Shown here piece by piece: positions 16,882-25,058 of a DNA stretch of 64,000 nucleotides (positions are counted from its first letter, which is position 1; each line of letters starts with the position of its first letter). The stretch is from JAJUFS01 sp036381175. Its GTDB lineage: Bacteria; Pseudomonadota; Gammaproteobacteria; Natronospirales; JAJUFS01. Location: the NCBI GenBank assembly GCA_036381175.1, contig DASVDI010000018.1:62001-126000 (forward strand). Reading direction: 5' to 3'. The translations under genes and the position numbers were made by a program. The notes under the pieces were generated by a model that was not told the DNA's origin, ran no database searches, and saw nothing but the letters and a program-made list of their open reading frames with translations.

Positions 16882-17631
16882 TTAATCGTTCTTCTTTATC
16901 AAATTCGCCGCACCGCGTCCTGCCGGCGTGGCGATGCCCGCGACCAGTCGCCGCCGGCGTTCCCACGCGGGGCGCACCGGCGTCATCGCGTACACGTGCT
17001 TGCGCGCCAAAATCGCGTAGGCGTTGCCGGGCAGCGGCAGCCAGCGCGGCCGTTCCAGCAATTCCAGGCGATCCAGCGTGGCGGCGTGACTGATTGGCGG
17101 GCGGCGGAACAGCCGCTCCGCCGCCAGCACCTGGAAGCCCAGCAGGTTCAACCAGTCGAGCAGGCGGCGCAGCGCCAGTGGTCGCCCGGATTCCGGGAAG
17201 TGGCGCGCGCGAAACACGCGCCTCGCCGACCACGCGCTCACCGGATTGAAGCCAAGAATCAGTACGTGTCCCTCGCCTACCAGCACGCGCTCGACTTCGC
17301 GCAACAGGCGCTGTGGCGAGGCGACGAATTCCAGCGTGTGCGGAAGCAGGATCGCGTCGACGGAATCGGAGGCGAGCGCGAGATTGTCGAACGGAGAGAT
17401 GACGTCGCCATCGGCCTGCATGCGCAGGCACCGGCGAATGGCGCAGGCATCGAGAAATGGCTCGCATGGCCACCAGCCGCCGACTGAAATCGCGATGAAC
17501 CCGAAAACCCGCTCCAGCAGGCGCGCCGCAACCTCGCCCTCCGCCGCGAGCAGCGCCGCACCCAGCGGCGAGGCGAACCAGTCGTCAGGCGGCGGCAATT
17601 CGACGTGTGAATTTCTTGCAGGCATGAGCAT
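16882..17631 (-). CDS. Class I SAM-dependent methyltransferase (gloB-rnhA neighbour, YafS-like)
   Basis: 249 residues. The centre has a type-11 methyltransferase pattern: SDSVDAILLPHTLEFV followed by LLREVERVLVGEGHVLILGFNP, as in UbiE/YafS-like proteins. The usual glycine-rich SAM loop near the N-terminus is degenerate (FLDACAIRRCLRM in place of DxGxGxG), which is typical for this conserved gloB-adjacent family. Substrate is unknown. It is divergent from gloB across a 50-nt gap and upstream of rnhA. Confidence 0.8.
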   Translation of the reverse strand: MLMPARNSHVELPPPDDWFASPLGAALLAAEGEVAARLLERVFGFIAISVGGWWPCEPFLDACAIRRCLRMQADGDVISPFDNLALASDSVDAILLPHTLEFVASPQRLLREVERVLVGEGHVLILGFNPVSAWSARRVFRARHFPESGRPLALRRLLDWLNLLGFQVLAAERLFRRPPISHAATLDRLELLERPRWLPLPGNAYAILARKHVYAMTPVRPAWERRRRLVAGIATPAGRGAANLIKKND

Positions 17632-17681
17632 GACTTTACCACGCGCAAACGACGGGGCAGCGAGACTGCTACCATTGCCAC

Positions 17682-18467
17682 ATGCTCGAAGTCACTGCTG
17701 TTTCCGCGCTGCGCGACAATTACATCTGGCTGATTCACGGCCGGAAGGATTCCGCGCGCAGAAGCGGGGCCGTGATCATTGTCGATCCGGGCGAAACCGC
17801 GCCTGTCGAGACGGCGATGGCCGCGCAAAACCTCACGCCCGCCGCGATTTTCATCACGCATCATCATCCCGATCACACCGGCGGCGCGGCGGCGCTCGCT
17901 GAACGTTTTTCGATCCCGGTGTTCGGGCCCTCGCGTGAAGCGCAAGGTGTGGTGACAACGCCGCTGCGCGACGGCGATCTCGCGTCACTGCCGGAACTCG
18001 GCCTGGAGTTCCAGGCGCTGGATATTCCCGGGCACACGCTTGGGCATATCGCGCTTTACGGTCACGGCGCGGTTTTCTGTGGCGACACCTTGTTCAGCGC
18101 CGGCTGCGGACGGCTTTTCGAAGGCACGCCCGAGCAGATGCTCGCCTCGCTGGAACGCCTCGCCGCCCTGCCCGGCGACACGCAAATTTACTGCGGCCAC
18201 GAATACACCGCCGCCAATCTCGCCTTCGCGGCGACGGTCGAACCGGACAATTCGGCCACTGCGAGTTACCGGGAGGAAGTCGCAGCATTGCGCGACCGCA
18301 ACATGCCAAGCCTGCCGTGCCGGATGGACCGGGAACGCACCGTGAATCCGTTTCTCCGAACGTCCGAAAATGCGATCCGCTTGGCTGTTGAAGAGTGGTC
18401 GGGGAAACACCTGAATGATAAGGTTCGCGTGTTTTCGGCCTTGCGCCGCTGGAAAGACCAATTCTAA
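17682..18467 (+). CDS. gloB: Hydroxyacylglutathione hydrolase (glyoxalase II)
   Basis: 261-residue binuclear metallohydrolase that splits S-lactoylglutathione to lactate and glutathione, completing methylglyoxal detoxification. The metallo-beta-lactamase THHHPDHTGG motif is intact, as are the later GHTLGHI, FCGDTLFSAGCGR and YCGHEYT metal-ligand segments. The C-terminal glutathione-binding domain (NPFLR onward) is present. The start ATG 17682 matches the family N-terminus. It is divergent from the methyltransferase gene and followed by mltD. Confidence 0.96.
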   Translation: MLEVTAVSALRDNYIWLIHGRKDSARRSGAVIIVDPGETAPVETAMAAQNLTPAAIFITHHHPDHTGGAAALAERFSIPVFGPSREAQGVVTTPLRDGDLASLPELGLEFQALDIPGHTLGHIALYGHGAVFCGDTLFSAGCGRLFEGTPEQMLASLERLAALPGDTQIYCGHEYTAANLAFAATVEPDNSATASYREEVAALRDRNMPSLPCRMDRERTVNPFLRTSENAIRLAVEEWSGKHLNDKVRVFSALRRWKDQF

Positions 18468-18543
18468 AGAGACTCCGTTTTCGCCAGCATGACGCGTCGC
18501 GGAATCTCCAGGTACACCGACTTTTAACGGGCGGGACAACTCC

Positions 18544-20136
18544 ATGTCGATTCGTACGCTTTTCGCCGTCGTTGGCGTTCTCGCGCTGGGTGGCTGCGCG
18601 ACCAATACATCGGAACCAGTCATCGACACCGCGGAAGTCGTGGTGCCGGCCGCGGCCGAAACCGCGGAAGCCGAAGCGCTTGTGTGCGCCATCGACGAAA
18701 TGATCGACGCCGACGAGTTGCCTGTCGGTCCCGGCAATCTCTGGTTTCGCATCCGTGACGGTTTCGTGCTCGACAGCATCGAGAACCCGGAGATCAACGC
18801 GCAACTGGAATGGTACGCGGCGCATCAGGAGTACCTCGATCGCGTTGCGACACGCGCGACGCCCTACATGCACTTCATCGTCGAGGCGATTGAAGAGCGT
18901 GGCGTGCCGATGGAAATTGCGTTGCTGCCGATTGTCGAGAGCGCATTCGATCCCTTCGCTTATTCGCACGGTCGCGCCGCAGGCCTGTGGCAGTTCATTC
19001 CAGGCACGGGGCGGCGTTTCGATCTGAAGCAGAACTGGTGGTATGACGGGCGCCGTGATGTTGCACAAGCAACGCGCGCCGCACTCGAATACCTCGAATA
19101 CCTGCACGGCATGTTCGATAACTGGCTGCTTGCGCTCGCTGCCTACAATTCCGGCGAAGGCAACGTCAGCCGCGCGATCCGCTACAACGAAGCGCGCGGT
19201 CTCCCGACGGATTTCTGGCACCTGCGCCTGCCGCGCGAAACACGCGCCTACGTGCCGAAACTGCTGGCATTGAAACTGCTGCTGGAAGAACCGGAAAAAT
19301 ACGGCGTGAACTGGAAGCCGATTCCGGACGAGGCGTACCTAGCCAGCGTCGATGTCGGCCGGCAGATCGATCTCGCGCTCGCAGCAAGCCTCGCCGGCAT
19401 TGATGTCGAACAGGTCTATCTGCTCAACCCCGGTTTCAACCGCTGGGCCACCGATCCGAACGGCCCGCACAATTTGCTGCTGCCGATCGAAACCGTCGAG
19501 ACATTCAAAACCGCGCTCGCGGAACTTGGACCGCGCGACACGGTGAGCTGGGAGCGCCACCGGATTCGCTCTGGCGAAAGCCTGCTCAGCATCGCGAACC
19601 AGTACGAGACGACCGTTGATCTCATCAAGGAGATCAACGGCATTCGCGGCAACCTGATCCGTGCCGGGGATACGCTGACCGTGCCGGTCGCGATGAAATC
19701 CCTGTCGCGTTACGCGCTCAGCGCGGAGAATCGCCTTGAAGCGAAACAGGACCGCGATCGCGACGGCCGCCGCGTGGATCATCGCGTGGCATCGGGCGAA
19801 TCGTTCTGGAGCATCTCGCGCGAATACAACGTCGGCATTCGTGAACTTGCGGCGTGGAACGGCATGGCGCCAACTGATCCCCTGCGCGCCGGGCAAACGC
19901 TGGCCGTATGGACGGAAAAACCGGCTGTGCTGGTTGCGACCAGTCTCGGTCCGTCCGAACGCCTGCGCACCATCACCTACACCGTTCGGCGCGGCGACTC
20001 GCTCGCGCGCATCGCGAATCGTTTCGAAGTGCGCATCAACGACATTGCACGCTGGAACGATCTTTCAACCGAGGATTACCTGCAGCCCGGGCAGCGTCTG
20101 ACGCTGCGCGTCGATATCACCAAGCAATCGACGTAA
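18544..20136 (+). CDS. mltD: Membrane-bound lytic murein transglycosylase D with three LysM domains
   Basis: 530-residue lipoprotein (signal ending in LALGGCA) that cleaves peptidoglycan glycan strands with formation of 1,6-anhydro-muramyl ends. The SLT domain spans about 105-240, with the catalytic Glu in LLPIVESAFDPFAYS, then GLWQFIPGTGRRF and the LALAAYNSGEGNV signature. Three LysM peptidoglycan-binding repeats follow (starting at HRIRSGESL, HRVASGESF and YTVRRGDSL). It ends 33 nt before fabI on the same strand, so read-through is possible. Confidence 0.95.
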   Translation: MSIRTLFAVVGVLALGGCATNTSEPVIDTAEVVVPAAAETAEAEALVCAIDEMIDADELPVGPGNLWFRIRDGFVLDSIENPEINAQLEWYAAHQEYLDRVATRATPYMHFIVEAIEERGVPMEIALLPIVESAFDPFAYSHGRAAGLWQFIPGTGRRFDLKQNWWYDGRRDVAQATRAALEYLEYLHGMFDNWLLALAAYNSGEGNVSRAIRYNEARGLPTDFWHLRLPRETRAYVPKLLALKLLLEEPEKYGVNWKPIPDEAYLASVDVGRQIDLALAASLAGIDVEQVYLLNPGFNRWATDPNGPHNLLLPIETVETFKTALAELGPRDTVSWERHRIRSGESLLSIANQYETTVDLIKEINGIRGNLIRAGDTLTVPVAMKSLSRYALSAENRLEAKQDRDRDGRRVDHRVASGESFWSISREYNVGIRELAAWNGMAPTDPLRAGQTLAVWTEKPAVLVATSLGPSERLRTITYTVRRGDSLARIANRFEVRINDIARWNDLSTEDYLQPGQRLTLRVDITKQST

Positions 20137-20169
20137 AATTCGAGAACAAACAGAACAAGGAACGAAGCC

Positions 20170-20952
20170 ATGGGTTTTCTGAAAGGCAAGCGCGCACTCA
20201 TTACGGGACTCGCGAGCAATCGCTCCATCGCCTGGGGCATCGCGCAGGCGATGAAACGCGAAGGCGCCGAACTCGCGCTGACTTACGTCGGCGACAAGCT
20301 CAAGGGCCGCGTCGAGGAATTCGCCAAGGAACTCGGCAGCGATATCGTGCTGTCGCTGGATGTCGGCAGCGACGAGGAAATCAATACATTGCCGGAGCGC
20401 CTGGGCAAGCACTGGGATTCGCTCGACATCGTGGTGCATTCCATCGGCTTCGCACCGCGCGACCAGCTTGAAGGCCGCTACATTGATGCGGTGAATCGCG
20501 AAGGTTTCACGATCGCGCATGACATCAGCTCATACAGTTTTGCCGCGCTCGCAAAAGCGACATGGCCGATGATGAAAGGTCACGGCGCGTATCTCACCTT
20601 GAGTTATCTTGGCGCCGTGCAGGCCGTGCCGAATTACAACGTGATGGGTCTTGCGAAAGCGAGCCTTGAAGCGAACGTGCGTTTCCTCGCGCAGGATCTC
20701 GGTCCGGAAGGCATTCGCGTCAATGCGATTTCAGCCGGTCCGATCAAGACGCTGGCTGCCGCCGGCATCAGCGGTTTTCGAAAAATGCTCGATCATGTCG
20801 CGAAGGTCGCACCGATGCGTCGCAACGTGACGACGGATGATGTCGGCAATGCAGCCGCCTTCCTTTGCTCCGATCTCGCCAACGGCATTACCGGCGAAAT
20901 CATTTATGTCGACAACGGTTATCACAACATAGGGATGTCACTGGACGACTGA
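20170..20952 (+). CDS. fabI: Enoyl-[acyl-carrier-protein] reductase (NADH), FabI type
   Basis: 260-residue short-chain dehydrogenase family enzyme catalysing the last reduction in each fatty-acid elongation cycle. The divergent FabI nucleotide motif GLASNRSIAWGIA is at the N-terminus. The catalytic Tyr156 and Lys163 sit in VPNYNVMGLAKASLEANV with FabI spacing, as does the upstream tyrosine in SYSF. It is the target class for triclosan. A strong bidirectional terminator follows. Confidence 0.98.
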   Translation: MGFLKGKRALITGLASNRSIAWGIAQAMKREGAELALTYVGDKLKGRVEEFAKELGSDIVLSLDVGSDEEINTLPERLGKHWDSLDIVVHSIGFAPRDQLEGRYIDAVNREGFTIAHDISSYSFAALAKATWPMMKGHGAYLTLSYLGAVQAVPNYNVMGLAKASLEANVRFLAQDLGPEGIRVNAISAGPIKTLAAAGISGFRKMLDHVAKVAPMRRNVTTDDVGNAAAFLCSDLANGITGEIIYVDNGYHNIGMSLDD

Positions 20953-20966
20953 TCAGTCGAACGGAA

Positions 20967-21004
20967 AAAGCAAAAAGCCGGGATGTTCCCCGGCTTTTTG
21001 CTTT
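20967..21004. terminator. Bidirectional terminator between fabI and the symporter gene
   Basis: A 16-bp perfect stem (AAAGCAAAAAGCCGGG and its complement) with a 6-nt loop. A-rich and T-rich flanks on both sides let it end both convergent genes. Confidence 0.92.
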
Positions 21005-21033
21005 CTGGTCTTCGGACTGGCCGATTCCCGCTG

Positions 21034-22335
21034 CTACTTGTACTCCAACCTGTCCTTCGCATCACCTGCCAGCAGGCCTTCCTCGCCCTGCAGCCGCGCG
21101 ACGATGACTGCTGTTGCGCCATCACCGAGCACGTTCACGCTAGTGCGCAACATGTCCAGCACGCGGTCAAACACGAACAGCACGCCCATCGCTTCCAGCG
21201 GCAAGCCGACGGCTGTGAGAATCATGCCGATGGCCACCAGCGACGCCGATGGCACGCCGGCAACGCCAATCGACGTAATGAGGGCCGTCAGCACAATGAC
21301 GAACTGGGTCGTGAAGGTGAGATTGAGTCCGTAGGCCTGCGCGAGAAACATCACGGCGACACATTCGTACAGCGCTGTCCCGTTCATGTTGACGGTCGCG
21401 CCCAGCGGCAGGACGAAACTCGATGTCCGGTTGGAAACGCCCGCATTCTTTTCCACGCAGTCCATGGTGATGGGCAAGGTGCCGGAGGAAGACGCGGTCG
21501 AGAATGCCGTCAACAGCGCCGGCGAAATCGCGCGGTACAGTTTCCAGGGATTGACGCGCGCGAACAGCCAGATCAGCAGCGGCATCGTGATCAGCGCATG
21601 CGTGAAAAGCGCGGCCACCACTGTGAGTGCGAAAACGCCGAGCGGGCGAACCGCGTCGAAACCCGTTTCCGCCACGACGGCCGCTACCAGTCCGAACACT
21701 CCGATGGGCGCAAAGCGCATGACGAACTCGGTGATCTTCATCATCACCTGGAATACCGAGTTCCAGAAGTTGTACAACGGTTGCGCGTGCTCGTCGCCGA
21801 CGCGCGTGATGAAGAATCCGAACAGGATGGCGAAGAAGATCAGCGCCAGCATGTCCCCGTTGTTCGACGCCGTTGCAACGATGTTCTCCGGCACCATGCG
21901 AACGAACATGTCAACTAGTTCGCCCAGCCCTCCGCTGGTCGCAAGGTCCTGCTTCACTTCCTGCTTGCCGACTTCCAGGGCGAGCTGGTCACGCACCGGC
22001 TTACCGTTTTCAACGCCAGGCTCGACCACATTGACGTACGCAAGTCCGACCAGGACCGCGAGCAGGCCCGTGAACATGTAAAGACCGATCGTCTTCCCAC
22101 CCAGCTTGCCGAGATCCTCGCCACGTCCGATGCCTGCAATGCCGACAAGAATGGACGAGAAGATCAGCGGCACGATGATCATCTTCAAAGCGTTGAGGAA
22201 TATCTCGCCGAGGAAGCTGTAGAGCGCGTGGAACGTGAAACTACCGATACCGCCATCAGTGCCGGACCACCATCCGGCAAGCGCGGCGAGAACGATGGCG
22301 ATCAGTATCTGCCAGTGCAGCGCGAGTTTTTTCAT
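21034..22335 (-). CDS. Dicarboxylate/amino acid:cation symporter (DAACS, GltP/DctA-like)
   Basis: 433-residue inner-membrane carrier coupling uptake of glutamate, aspartate or C4-dicarboxylates to H+ or Na+. Family hallmarks are NALKMIIVPLIFSSI near the N-terminus, the serine-rich hairpin FSTASSSGTLPIT, the NMNGTALYE cation-site segment and GVPSASLVAIGMIL. Which substrate it prefers cannot be read from the sequence. A good ribosome site (GGGGGAGGCGGAG) precedes ATG 22335. It lies 28 nt downstream of ppiD on the same strand and may receive read-through. Confidence 0.9.
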   Translation of the reverse strand: MKKLALHWQILIAIVLAALAGWWSGTDGGIGSFTFHALYSFLGEIFLNALKMIIVPLIFSSILVGIAGIGRGEDLGKLGGKTIGLYMFTGLLAVLVGLAYVNVVEPGVENGKPVRDQLALEVGKQEVKQDLATSGGLGELVDMFVRMVPENIVATASNNGDMLALIFFAILFGFFITRVGDEHAQPLYNFWNSVFQVMMKITEFVMRFAPIGVFGLVAAVVAETGFDAVRPLGVFALTVVAALFTHALITMPLLIWLFARVNPWKLYRAISPALLTAFSTASSSGTLPITMDCVEKNAGVSNRTSSFVLPLGATVNMNGTALYECVAVMFLAQAYGLNLTFTTQFVIVLTALITSIGVAGVPSASLVAIGMILTAVGLPLEAMGVLFVFDRVLDMLRTSVNVLGDGATAVIVARLQGEEGLLAGDAKDRLEYK

Positions 22336-22363
22336 CTCCGCCTCCCCCGGTCAAGCCGGGTAT

Positions 22364-24265
22364 TTATTCTTGTGTCGGTTCGCGCGACTGCCCGCGAACG
22401 GTGACGTCGGCACTTTCGCGCATTTCGGCGAGATAGGCGGCCGTTGCGACAGAAGCCTCGCGCTGTCCCAACGTGCGTTGCCGCGTTTCCTGTTCAGAGG
22501 CCGTAAGGCCCGCAAAATTTCCCGGCAGCACTTCGCTCAGTTGGAACACGACGAAGTCGTTGTTTTCCACCGGTGTCATGGCAAGCGTCGGGCCATCAAC
22601 CGGATATTCGGCACTGAACAGCGCTTCGGCGTAAGCCGCGCTGATATCCGGCGTCTGCCGGTACGTGACGCTCTCGTCGCGGAACGTGAATTCTTCCGTC
22701 GCCGCGATGTCGGCGAGCGATTCGCCCGCTCGTGCACGTTCGAGAATTTCATTCGCTTTCGCGCGCGCCATTTCCGTTGCGCGCTCCGCACGCAACTGCT
22801 GGCGAACCTGGTCTTCCACGGCAGCGAGCGGCTTCGGTTCGGCCGGCTGGTGATCCGTCACGCGCACCACTACCACGTGCTCGTCGCTCAGCTGGATCGG
22901 ATCGGAGTTGAGTCCGTCCTTGAGCACCGAGTCGCTGAACAATGCTTCGCGCACTTCCGCGTTCTGTGCAAGTCCCGGCCCCGCGTTGCGCTTCACATCC
23001 GTGATCTCCTGGATTTCCAGATCCAGTTCCTCGGCGGCCGTGCCGAGACTGCCATCATCACGGAACGCGGCGTCGGCAAGCTGGCGGACAGCTTCTTCAA
23101 ACCGCTCCTGTGCCTGCTCAGCCTGGTAATCGGCAGCAAGTTCGTCGCGGATTTCTTCGAATGCCGGCAACTCCGGCGCCTTGATGTCGTCCAGGCGAAT
23201 GATGTGAAAACCGAAGTCCGTCTGCACCGGACCGCTGATTTCGCCTTCCTGCATCGAGAACAGCGCTTCTTCGAATGCGCCCTCCAGCTGACCCCGCTGG
23301 ATCAGTCCCAGGCTGCCGCCTTCTTCGGCGGAAACGGTATCGTCGGAAACTTCTGCTGCGACCGCCGCGAAATCTTCGCCCGACTGGATGCGTTCAAGAA
23401 CCGCTTCGGCTTTGGCTCTCGCGGCTTCATCGTCGCCCGCAATGAGAATATGACTCGCCGCACGCTGCTCCTGCGATGCGTAACGGTCAGCGCGGCTCGA
23501 ATACAATTCGCGCAGCGTTTCGTCCGACACCTCGATCTGCCCGGCGAACCGGTCCTTCGTCAACTCGACATACGCAGCATCAACGGTTTCCTCCGTCAGG
23601 AACCGCATCTTGTTGCTTTCGTAATAGTCAGCAACATCGTCATTGGTGATCTCGACGGCATCGGTGAACGATTCGTCGGGCACGATGACTGCGCTATGGC
23701 GGCGGCCCTGTTCTTCGATCGCCATGACAATGGCGGCTTCGCGTGGCGTTGCGAACTCGCTCGCGACAACGCCCTGCTGCAACTGTTCCAGCGCAAGATC
23801 ACGGCGCAACAGCGCTTCGAATGTCGTTGGCGAACGACCGGCCGCGCTCAGCGTCTGGCGATAAAGCTCCGGTGAGAACTTGCCGTTTTCCTGGAAGGCG
23901 GGAACGCTCAGAATCCGCTCGCGCAGTTGTTCATCGCTCGCGCGGTAACCGGCGTCGCGCATTTTCTGGCGCAACAACTCTTCCATGATCAACTGGTTCA
24001 GTTGCTCGCTGCGCAGTGCCTGCTCGTTGATGAGATCAGCGGGAAGTTGATCGCCGAATGCCTGCAAGAGCTGGCGATAGCGTTGCTGGTAGGCCTGCTC
24101 AAGAGCAAAGTCCGAAATCTCCTCGCCGTTCACGGTCGCGGCGGAAGTGCTCGCGTTGGTATCGAAATACTGGCTGATACCCCAGAACGCAAAAGGTACG
24201 CAAAGGAACAGAACAATGATCCACGCTCCCACGCCCTTGATGTTTTCTCTAATACTTTGCAGCAT
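22364..24265 (-). CDS. ppiD: Periplasmic folding factor PpiD (SurA_N/PpiC)
   Basis: 633-residue inner-membrane-anchored chaperone that meets newly exported proteins at the SecYEG exit. It has a single N-terminal helix (WIIVLFLCVPFAFWGISQ), a SurA-N-like chaperone region (about 35-190) and a parvulin domain (about 260-365, from HILIAGDDEAA to FGFHIIRLDD). A further helical C-terminal domain closes the protein. In E. coli the parvulin domain is inactive; here it is well preserved but activity is unknown. It follows the lon-hupB-tRNA block, the usual gammaproteobacterial location. Confidence 0.95.
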   Translation of the reverse strand: MLQSIRENIKGVGAWIIVLFLCVPFAFWGISQYFDTNASTSAATVNGEEISDFALEQAYQQRYRQLLQAFGDQLPADLINEQALRSEQLNQLIMEELLRQKMRDAGYRASDEQLRERILSVPAFQENGKFSPELYRQTLSAAGRSPTTFEALLRRDLALEQLQQGVVASEFATPREAAIVMAIEEQGRRHSAVIVPDESFTDAVEITNDDVADYYESNKMRFLTEETVDAAYVELTKDRFAGQIEVSDETLRELYSSRADRYASQEQRAASHILIAGDDEAARAKAEAVLERIQSGEDFAAVAAEVSDDTVSAEEGGSLGLIQRGQLEGAFEEALFSMQEGEISGPVQTDFGFHIIRLDDIKAPELPAFEEIRDELAADYQAEQAQERFEEAVRQLADAAFRDDGSLGTAAEELDLEIQEITDVKRNAGPGLAQNAEVREALFSDSVLKDGLNSDPIQLSDEHVVVVRVTDHQPAEPKPLAAVEDQVRQQLRAERATEMARAKANEILERARAGESLADIAATEEFTFRDESVTYRQTPDISAAYAEALFSAEYPVDGPTLAMTPVENNDFVVFQLSEVLPGNFAGLTASEQETRQRTLGQREASVATAAYLAEMRESADVTVRGQSREPTQE

Positions 24266-24321
24266 CGTTCGAAGTCCTGCTGATGTCGGCTTGTTTTGAA
24301 AGGGTCGGGTTTACCGGCCCG

Positions 24322-24356
24322 GAAAAACAAAAGGGCGCTCTTTCCGGAGCGCCCTT
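24322..24356 (-). terminator. Intrinsic terminator after the hupB-tRNA-Val-tRNA-Asp unit
   Basis: A 10-bp stem (AAGGGCGCTC and its complement) with a 6-nt loop, followed on the minus strand by a TTTTGTTTTTCC tail. It lies 19 nt after the CCA end of tRNA-Asp. Confidence 0.9.
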
Positions 24357-24374
24357 TCGCGGTAAACAAACAAG

Positions 24375-24451
24375 TGGCGGAGTGGACGGGACTCGAACCC
24401 GCGACCCCCGGCGTGACAGGCCGGTATTCTAACCAGCTGAACTACCACTCC
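24375..24451 (-). tRNA. tRNA-Asp (anticodon GTC)
   Basis: Acceptor GGAGTGG pairs with the CCACTCC strand, anticodon stem CCGGC/GCCGG around CTGTCAC (anticodon GTC), discriminator G, CCA encoded. It is the last gene of the hupB-tRNA-Val-tRNA-Asp run. Confidence 0.97.
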
Positions 24452-24458
24452 GCGTCGT

Positions 24459-24534
24459 TGGTGGGTGCTGCAGGGTTTGAACCTGCGACCCTCGCCTTGT
24501 AAGGGCGATGCTCTACCAGCTGAGCTAAGCACCC
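24459..24534 (-). tRNA. tRNA-Val (anticodon TAC)
   Basis: Acceptor GGGTGCT/AGCACCC, anticodon stem TCGCC/GGCGA around CTTACAA (anticodon TAC), CCA encoded. It begins 14 nt after the hupB stop, too close for its own promoter, so it is probably cut from the hupB transcript. Confidence 0.97.
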
Positions 24535-24548
24535 CCTCAAGAAGCGCG

Positions 24549-24821
24549 CTAGTTTACAGCGTCCTTGAGCGCTTTGCCAGCCTTGAATCCGGGCACATTG
24601 CTTGCCGCGATCTGGATTGCCTGACCGGTCTGCGGGTTGCGACCCGTGCGTGCGGCACGCGCTTTGACTTGAAACGTGCCAAATCCGACCAGTGTCACCT
24701 GGTCGCCATTCTTCAACGTGTTGGTGATCGTGCCAAGAACGGATTCAACCGCCTTCGTGGCATCTGCTTTCGACAGATCCGCACTCGCGGCAACGGCTTC
24801 GATCAATTCTGCTTTATTCAT
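24549..24821 (-). CDS. hupB: DNA-binding protein HU
   Basis: 90-residue nucleoid protein of the HU/IHF family, full length. The conserved core GFGTFQVKARAARTGRNPQT contains the DNA-bending arm start, and the proline-bearing arm tip (NPQTG) and the PGFKAGKALKDAV C-terminus fit HU rather than IHF. It stands directly downstream of lon, as in most gammaproteobacteria, but has its own near-consensus promoter and a leader of about 200 nt. Its mRNA runs straight into tRNA-Val and tRNA-Asp. Confidence 0.96.
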   Translation of the reverse strand: MNKAELIEAVAASADLSKADATKAVESVLGTITNTLKNGDQVTLVGFGTFQVKARAARTGRNPQTGQAIQIAASNVPGFKAGKALKDAVN

Positions 24822-25022
24822 CTTTATTATCCCCCTGTAGGTGGATTTCTGTTCCCGGGACGTCCCCGGCTTCCCCGTATGGCCACCGGCCCTCGAAATT
24901 GCGGCCAGTCAAAAAATACCTGTCGCAGTAATTTCGATGAAACGATTCTGCGAAAGGATTCCAGGTTTCAAAAGCGCAAACCGGCGCCCGTCGGGGCTTT
25001 TCGCGATTCTACGTTGCGGCGT

Positions 25023-25052
25023 TTTATACCAAGCGAAAAAAACGCGTGTCAA
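25023..25052 (-). promoter_or_regulatory. Near-consensus sigma70 promoter for hupB
   Basis: TTGACA (25047-25052) and TATAAA (25023-25028) with an 18-nt spacer on the minus strand, just after the lon stop. Expected transcription starts about 195 nt ahead of the hupB ATG. The leader (24822-25015) is GC-rich with local inverted repeats (for example GGGACGTCCC); I recognise no known element in it. Confidence 0.8.
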
Positions 25053-25058
25053 CAGAAT

